Position numbers and translations under genes: made by a program. Source: Cliona cf. orientalis (lineage: Eukaryota; Porifera; Demospongiae; Clionaida; Clionaidae). Taken from it: DNA of 64,000 bases. Below the pieces are notes generated by a model, which saw only the letters and a program-made list of their open reading frames with translations, did no database searches and was not told the DNA's origin. Positions 57,918 to 64,000 of the stretch are shown here, in pieces (position 1 is the stretch's first letter; each line of letters starts with the position of its first letter). The DNA lies in assembly GCA_963930775.1 (NCBI GenBank), contig OZ005703.1, forward strand, positions 2,356,001 to 2,420,000, in the 5' to 3' direction.

Positions 57918-59602
57918 ATGCCAGGGTATAGTGTGCCACTGAAACTCCTCAAGGACAAAAACTATCTCGATCTGAATCGCTACCTTTGTTCGAAATGCGA
58001 GCTACTGCTAAAAGATCCCGTCCTCCCTCACTGCGGGCACAGGCTCTGCAAATCTTGCGCCGACGGCCTTCCTGCACCTGCAAAGTGCCCACGACAGGAT
58101 TGCAAGAAAGATTTTGTGCAAGAAAATCGAGAAATAGTACGTCACTTAATAATTATTATCTAGCGCCTAGTATAGCTGCATGATCCTTTCTTAAATAGCA
58201 GTTTGGTGGTGAGCCTTTGCATACATCTTTAATAATATTATGTCATGATAATAATAATTATTATGCAATGCATGTTGTGCATAATACCTGATTCAGGAAG
58301 GTTTGATAATAATCTATGGTTTGACAGTCAGGTGGTTAATTAGTGATTGTTATAACAGTGACCGAGCAGTGATGTTGATATTTTCACCTACGCACACACC
58401 TATATTAATAGTATCAACCAGATGGTTCTACTAAGCAAGAAATCAGAAACCTGCGTGTCATTTGTCTACATTCTGAAGCTGGTTGTAGGTGGGAAGGAAA
58501 ACTTCACGACTATCATCAGCATAAAGAAAATTGTGATGCTATAGTTGACCTTCCATCATATAAACGTAGTAATGTGCGTCTTTTCTACTCCCTTCAGTCA
58601 TTTGGTGAGCAACAAGAAGATGATTGTTGTGGTGCATCTGAACATGTACGACCATATGAGCTGGAGGATCGTAAAAATTCGTCACATTCAGGGATTTGCC
58701 CTATCAGTCCTCTCACCCCTCCAAGTGCTGAGAGCTACATGGAGGACTGCTACCAGCATGAGCGTCACTTGCACATGCAGGAAAGTGATCATTCAGTTGT
58801 AGAATATAGCCACCTTTCAATGATGGCCAATTGTCGCCAATTATTGACTCAGAGAGAGATCATGCCTGTGCCAGCATCAGACCATGAAGTGGATATGGCG
58901 ATAATCATAAATACTCAAGAGCTTAACATACAACGATTTCAAGTTCCACCACGGTCTGAGAATGAAATGCAAGGGATGCACAACAGATCTGCTTCCTCCA
59001 CAATGCAGCAGCTACAAGATGCAGTAGTTTTGCTAAATTCCCGAGTGGCCAAATTAAAGGAAAAAATTCGATTGTTGAATGCTAAGCTTAAAGAGAATGA
59101 TCTTAGGCTCTCTCTGATTGACAACAGCAAACATGATGGCACAATGATTTGGAAGATTTCTCAGTTCAGCCAGAGAAAAGCCGATGCTGAGAATGGAAGA
59201 AGCACATCCCTCTTCTCTCTGCCCTTCTACTCTGGTCGCTATGGCTACAAGATGTGTCTTCGTCTCTACATCATGGGGGATGGGATTGGGAAGGGCACTC
59301 ACCTCTCACTGTTCTTTGTGGTGATGCATGGAGAGTTTGATAATATCCTCCAGTGGCCATTCACACACAAGGTCACCTTCAAGCTCATCAACCAGGCAGG
59401 AGGAGAAGATATTGTCGATGCCTTCCAACCAGACCCAATGAGCAATTCCTTTAGAAAGCCAATATCTGATATGAATATTTCCAGTGGATGCCCACGATTT
59501 GTATCCCATACTGAACTGGAGCAGAGTGGACTTATTGTTGAGGACACAATTTTTATCAAATGTATTGTTGATACTACCACCATTTTTCATCCGGTTACAT
59601 AG
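57918..59602 (+). CDS. TRAF protein: RING, TRAF zinc finger, coiled coil, MATH (gene 2)
   Basis: Exons 57918-58136 and 58412-59602 (AAATA/GTACGT; ATTAATAG/TAT, phase 0) encode 469 aa. RING: C24, C27, C39, H41, C44, C47, C57, C62. TRAF-type zinc finger about 88-114: C91, C98, H108 or H110, C114. Residues about 115-265 are low in similarity. A coiled coil with Leu/Val heptads spans about 271-310. The MATH/TRAF-C domain covers about 315-463, with MIWKISQFS, FYSGRYGYKMCLRLY, GTHLSLFFVVMHGEFDN and DMNISSGCPRFV. This is the layout of vertebrate TRAF2/3/5-type adaptors: trimerising through the coiled coil and MATH, binding receptor tails, and carrying RING ubiquitin-ligase activity. One TRAF zinc finger is clear where vertebrate TRAFs have several. 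The start is ATG in CAAGCAATG, as in gene 1. The ligand pathway is not known. Confidence 0.93.
58137..58411 (+). other. Intron of TRAF gene 2
   Basis: 275 bp, GTACGT to ATTAATAG, in phase 0 between codons 73 and 74, the same position and phase as the 150-bp intron of TRAF gene 1. Confidence 0.9.
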
Positions 59603-59720
59603 ACATAAATAGGATTAAAAGTTCATAATGTAACTGTTATAAGTAAAAATTCATCGGAATAATTATAATAATTATGGTGTTTATTTTTTGTCTCATATTC
59701 TGTCTTGGTGTTTTGTTTGA

Positions 59721-59726
59721 AATAAA
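59721..59726 (+). terminator. Poly(A) signal of TRAF gene 2
   Basis: AATAAA 119 bp after the stop codon, inside a T-rich then A-rich stretch. It is the best candidate for 3' end formation. Confidence 0.55.
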
Positions 59727-59739
59727 AAAAATGCATTGT

Positions 59740-61514
59740 GAGTTAATGTATTGATCTGGATAGTGCATAACATAATAATTATTACTTGCATAACATAATA
59801 ATTATTACTTATAATAATATTATATAATTATATTCATACATTCTCCTCGCACATCCCACAGTGACGGGACTACTATTGTCTCCATCTCCGGTTGTCAATT
59901 TTGGTTAAGGCTAGGGTACCAAATTTTCTGCATTGCAAAATATTAACCTGAAACCCTAGACTAGCAACCTTAAACTCTATTACACTAGCCGATGATATGC
60001 ATGTGGCAATTAATGCTAAGCCTCAGAAGTGGTGGACCTCATTTTTATCCATAATAGTATAGGATTTCCTAAACAGTGACTCGATTGGCTTATAATGCAT
60101 GCACACAGTATATATAGAGTAGAAGGCTTGGGGACCAAAGCAGCCAATTAACTGACTTTGCTTCAAGGTTGGACAAGTTTACCGTGAGTATGTTTTGTGT
60201 GAACAAGCGTAAGTGGACCTGTGGCTGGTGCTAGGGTGGGGGGAGGTAAGTTTGGATATTTTCCTGGTCTGTACGAATATAACCAGCTCAACTAATTAAA
60301 TATATTATGATAATGTGTGTGTACATAGTATAATAATTTCATGGAATCAATGTGTCAATTATTATGTAGTCGATAAAAATAAATTAGCCAAAAATGTCAA
60401 TTGGCCGTGCACTTTGGTCCAACACAGTACATTTTTGAAATTCAGCTGTGCAGACAACAAAAATCAGTTGGCCACTTTGGTCCAACCTGTTGAAATCTGA
60501 AATTTAGCTAGGTGAGGCAGAAATATGTATTCTTCCAATTTATTATATCAGACTTTCTTCGTAAAAATCTGATTTAAATTACTGAAATACGATCCCTACA
60601 AAAGAATAATTATAGTCATAAGGTTTAGTAATCAAAGCCACACCCACAACTTGTATCGGTGGCCCCTGCAACACGTGATTGCTTCCTACTCCACTGTGTT
60701 GTATCCAGCTGGTTTTGTGGAGAGCAGACCACTCCATGGCAGGGGATTAATAGTGTATGCTTATACCTTTTTACCGTCTGCTGATTGGCACTAATACTAC
60801 TATAATGATATATTATACTGCATAATTTGCCCAAAGGGTTGGGGGAGTGACTTATATGGGTATTTAAATAATTATTGTGTGTGTTTGTTGTATCTATGGG
60901 TGATAGCGAGTGAGAAGGGTCTGGGAATGCTGCTATCATGTTGTGTGTGTCTCTTTGGCCCTGTGGATATTCGCTGCACATAATATTAAATTATGCCATT
61001 TTTGGCTCATTTGCAATTGGTGGAGTGTTGGTAGTTGATTGAGAGATAATTCTGAGACCACGTCATTTATGATTAGCTTTAATTGTTATTAACACTTAGT
61101 TTATTAGCTAGTGGTTTGCTAGCTTGGTCAGCTAGTAAGGTATAATAATATTATGATGAGTGTGCACATGTGTGTGAGTGTAAACTTGTAGCTGCCAGTG
61201 GTTAGTTTATAAACTCCTTTGATTGAATGAGCAATGATAGTCTACCTCATAGCTAATTTAATTCCAAGGGATAATTTCAAACGCATGCAGGCATGGACCA
61301 CAGTTGACATCATTTAATTAGCAATACATTGTGTATAATTACAACAATATAGGAAGAAACCTATTAATTCTTATGATTGTGTTTTACGGTATGTTAGTCT
61401 TGTACTATTGTACGTAGGTTGTGAAATACTAGCTGTGATATAGTGGAAGTACATGATGAGCTTTCTGTTTTGGTTGGATGTTGAAAATAACTTTGGAAAG
61501 CTGCATGGATATTA
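59740..61514. other. Non-coding; small tandem duplication
   Basis: 59763-59810 repeats CATAATAATTATTACTT. In 60395-60500 CACTTTGGTCCAAC occurs twice about 70 bp apart. The 118-codon minus frame at 60625-60981 has no recognised domain. Confidence 0.45.
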
Positions 61515-61776
61515 TTATGTACCTATCAATGCATTGCCCCACCTACCACCCCACTGGCAAAAGGTGGGGATTTGATCATATTTGATCAATAAACATGCCC
61601 CGGATCAGGGGGATTTGATCAATAGTTATGGATAGCAGGGGGAAATATACAGTCCGAATTGGGGGATTTGATCCAAGCATTCGCTCCAGGGGAGAGGCAA
61701 TTGATTTCACATAGGTCAATTCCCCCACCCTTGCCCGTGGGGTGGTACCTGGGGCAATACATTGATAGGTGCATAA
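61515..61776. mobile_element. MITE with about 60-bp terminal inverted repeats
   Basis: TTATGTACCTATCAATGCAT and GCCCCACCTACCACCCCAC at the left face GTGGGGTGGTACCTGGGGC and CATTGATAGGTGCATAA at the right. The core repeats GGGGGATTTGATC. It has no coding capacity; the TSD cannot be set because the outermost bases are palindromic. Confidence 0.8.
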
Positions 61777-62769
61777 CGTATTTACAGTAGTGTTGTATCT
61801 TGAGAGGTGGACCAAAGAAGTGGGCGTTTGCTAGATATTGAAATGTTTATTGTGGAGATTCTCCCCCTGGCTATAGAATAACCAAAACTAGGAATATGAT
61901 TCTGGTATGGTGTGGTGGCAGGTGCCCCAAATGCACACCACTATAATCATTTCATTTCATTATTCATTATACTAAGATTATAGTTGTCCGTGTGTGTGTG
62001 TGTACGAGCGGGAGGTGACCGGAAGCGATTCGACCCGAGCTAAAACGTTTTATTTCTAGGCATCGCTGGACTTGGGGCGATACAACAGATAGCCCACTGA
62101 CACGGCTGGCTATGGCCCCAGCGGCGACTAAAGTGAGCTGCTTCAACAAAACACCAGGGCAAAATTAGATTGAACTGTACAGCTAAGTTACCATGGCGGC
62201 CTGGAGAATGCAAAGGGGTGTCATTCAGGAGTCAGTGTTGCCCATAGGTGCTTTCCAGAAGGAGGCGATTCTATTCTAAGCATCTTCACTTGGGAGTCCT
62301 TGCGAGCAAAGCTGCAAGACAACTAACGAATTTCTTGAGCTAGCTGATTGACAAAGTCACATGATCAGGCGGGATGTGCACGTGCGCTAGCTTGCTCACG
62401 TACGTACGTACGCGCATAAATATGTAGGTAAAGGTCGTCGATGGCACATGCACAATAATATGCAGCACAGAGATAAAGGAGTGAGCGAGCGAAGCGAGCT
62501 CACTCCTTGTATTACATAATATTATGGCACATAGCTCTGCATGACCCTAATTTTGTGGTCTGAAATCAGATAATGTACGCGTTGGAGTGCCAATGAAACA
62601 AGTGAGGACATATCAAAGGCCAATCCTCAACTGGGTGTGGCCCACTTGCAAAACTCCTTGCAGTTGGTACTTGAAGTAGTGAGAACACATGCATGTTGCC
62701 ATTCGGTCCGCTTCTAATTACACATGCACTTGCCTGAGGCTATTGATGAAAGTAGTTTGCTATACACAT
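61777..62769. other. Mixed stretch: repeat fragment, GC-richer patch, hairpin
   Basis: 61790-61865 matches 9965-10050 (GTGGACCAxAGAAxTGGG, GAAATGTTTATTG). A GC-richer patch at 62000-62300 has a good-context ATG at 62194 (ACCATGGCGG) opening a 28-codon frame, and a minus-strand frame at 61967-62149 without an ATG; it may be a promoter or first exon. 62474-62506 is a hairpin, AAGGAGTGAGC facing GCTCACTCCTT. Confidence 0.4.
62474..62506. repeat. Perfect 11-bp-stem hairpin
   Basis: AAGGAGTGAGC, an 11-base GAGCGAAGCGA loop, then GCTCACTCCTT. Confidence 0.8.
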
Positions 62770-62960
62770 ATTTGTTGGTAGTTGCTTAGCAACCAAAGTT
62801 TTTATAGGCAATTTGCCGGCTATGGGAAGGGGTTGGGTCATCATAAAGTAGGCCAATGATGAACAGAGGTCAACTACCAACAAAATAGTTATCTGCCAAT
62901 ATTTGGGGTGCATTCGACCATGCATCTCATGCACCCCAATTACTGGCAGATAACTATTAT
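62770..62960 (+). repeat. Dispersed repeat with palindromic end, related to the 44.2-kb and 47.75-kb blocks
   Basis: TTAGCAACCAAAGTTTTTAT, GGCAATTTGCCGGCTATGGG and AGGCCAATGATGAACAGAGG match 44225-44340. It ends in a palindrome at 62886-62960 (AATAGTTATCTGCCAATATT facing AATTACTGGCAGATAACTAT). The same palindrome arms border the inverted segment of copy E. Confidence 0.7.
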
Positions 62961-64000
62961 GTACAGAGAGGGCCCCTGTGAAAGTTTAAGAATGCAATTG
63001 ATCAGTCTAACTTTCGGTGGGATGTGAACTAATTCTTATTATATTTAGTGATCTGAGATCATGCAGAACCACACACAGTCCATGTGTGCACTGTATCGTT
63101 CATGCAAGTGCTAAATCGAACAAGAGTGCATGTACCTCAATGACACTTTGAAAGTATACAGGATATGTAGCTTTTAACCTTCGACCGGGATCAAAAATAA
63201 CCCAAATAATTTCATTACACTGAAACACACCTGATATAAATTCGAATAACTTTTAAAATAATTACTCTATCCTGCTTTTGTAGACTAAACTGAGATAGTG
63301 GCAGCTGCTTCTTTGTGAAAGATGTTTTAGACCACGCTCATCCCGATGCAAACTTATGCAAGACAGCTTAAATTATTGTCGTTGAGAATTAGAGTCTTGA
63401 GTCTGCATGCATGAATGAGCAAGTCAATCGAGCATGGTATACTCTTACAACTTTTAATTGGCTTAGGAATGTTTATAATTATACACCATAAATAAAGCAT
63501 TATGTATTAATTACTGTTTCGTGATGACCTTTGCACAGTTGATAACGATATCCTATTCACAACATAAGTACACTCATTAACAATACAATTTCAGATGTAA
63601 TCATAACTTCTAATAATGTGATTGATGATCTTTTTATTTCCATTACCGAAAGAATGCAAACTGCCCGCTGTCCAGGTGCATTAATCAGATCAAGTCAGGT
63701 GTACGTGTATTAACTAGCATTAGTGAGTTAATAACTGTACATGTACAACTTGCTGATTGTATGTAGCCAAGCTGGAGGTAAATCATTCTTAGAGGTCAAA
63801 TGAGAAAAAAAAACAGCATGCTGACCCATCAACAAGTTAATGTACAACTATCTTTGCTATAATTACTGTTATAGTATGCGTTCCCACCATACGCTTCTCA
63901 GGGAGAGGGAGGAGCTAGAGCTGGAGGGAGGGAAGAGTGGGAGAGAATAAAGAAGAATTGTGAAATAAACTCATGTACATTCCATGCATATTGTAACTTA
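62961..64000. other. Non-coding to the window end
   Basis: AT-rich, with a GA-rich tract at about 63899-63955. No gene or element was recognised. Confidence 0.5.

Noticed and set aside
61967-62149. Minus-strand frame resembling a mitochondrial targeting peptide
   Set aside because: It has no ATG and no continuation into a recognisable mature protein.
62194-62280. Short + ORF from an ACCATGGCGG start
   Set aside because: Only 28 codons, no domain; the good start context alone is not enough.

Overview
The window looks like animal nuclear DNA from a repeat-rich, AT-rich genome, most likely a sponge (demosponge). The evidence is spliced genes with GT-AG introns, two TRAF-family signalling genes with a metazoan RING / TRAF zinc finger / MATH layout, exons of an animal-like DIMT1 rRNA dimethyltransferase, a LINE remnant, tRNA-derived SINE-like copies and many short inverted-repeat DNA elements. 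The species assignment is inference from overall sequence texture. No operons, CRISPR arrays, prophages or retroviral genes were seen.

Host genes are few and all on the + strand. (1) A TRAF-like gene at 23817-24704 (RING plus zinc fingers, 245 aa as read), followed 1.1 kb downstream by a broken MATH-domain fragment (25805-26059). (2) Three consecutive internal exons of DIMT1 (39167-39310, 41700-41823, 42042 to about 42134), their introns swollen by a CT-rich tract and a 12-unit minisatellite; no 5' or 3' exons were recognised. (3) A complete two-exon TRAF gene at 57918-59602 (469 aa: RING, TRAF zinc finger, coiled coil, MATH) with a TATA-like box and a poly(A) signal. The two TRAF genes share an identical architecture: a 219-bp first exon, a phase-0 junction, and a second exon beginning with Tyr.

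Most of the rest is repeats. A long composite repeat recurs in at least eight degenerate copies near 9.7, 20.7, 28.2, 35.9, 42.4, 46.3, 51.0 and 52.9 kb. Two of these (42.7-45.1 and 46.3-48.6 kb) form a recent direct duplication, one copy carrying a clean 375-bp internal inversion. Four copies preserve an exon-like block with strong splice signals. Part of the same repeat also forms the region just upstream of the complete TRAF gene. Around these lie several MITE families, a hAT-like element with 16-bp terminal repeats (29456-30055), a 1.1-kb long-arm foldback element (54393-55481), a 468-bp element with a perfect 9-bp target duplication carrying a tRNA-like Pol III unit (12763-13230), a near-perfect 170-bp palindrome (13413-13582) and SINE copies with a MIR-like core motif.

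Layout: 0-12 kb mostly AT-rich non-coding DNA with MITEs; 12-15 kb nested elements and a SINE; 15-23 kb dispersed repeats; 23-26 kb TRAF gene 1; 26-31 kb SINE, MITE and hAT cluster; 31-36 kb the least repetitive stretch, with no recognised gene; 36-42 kb repeat copy D then DIMT1 exons; 42-49 kb duplicated block; 49-57 kb repeats and the foldback element; 57.5-59.7 kb TRAF gene 2; 59.7-64 kb non-coding with inverted repeats.
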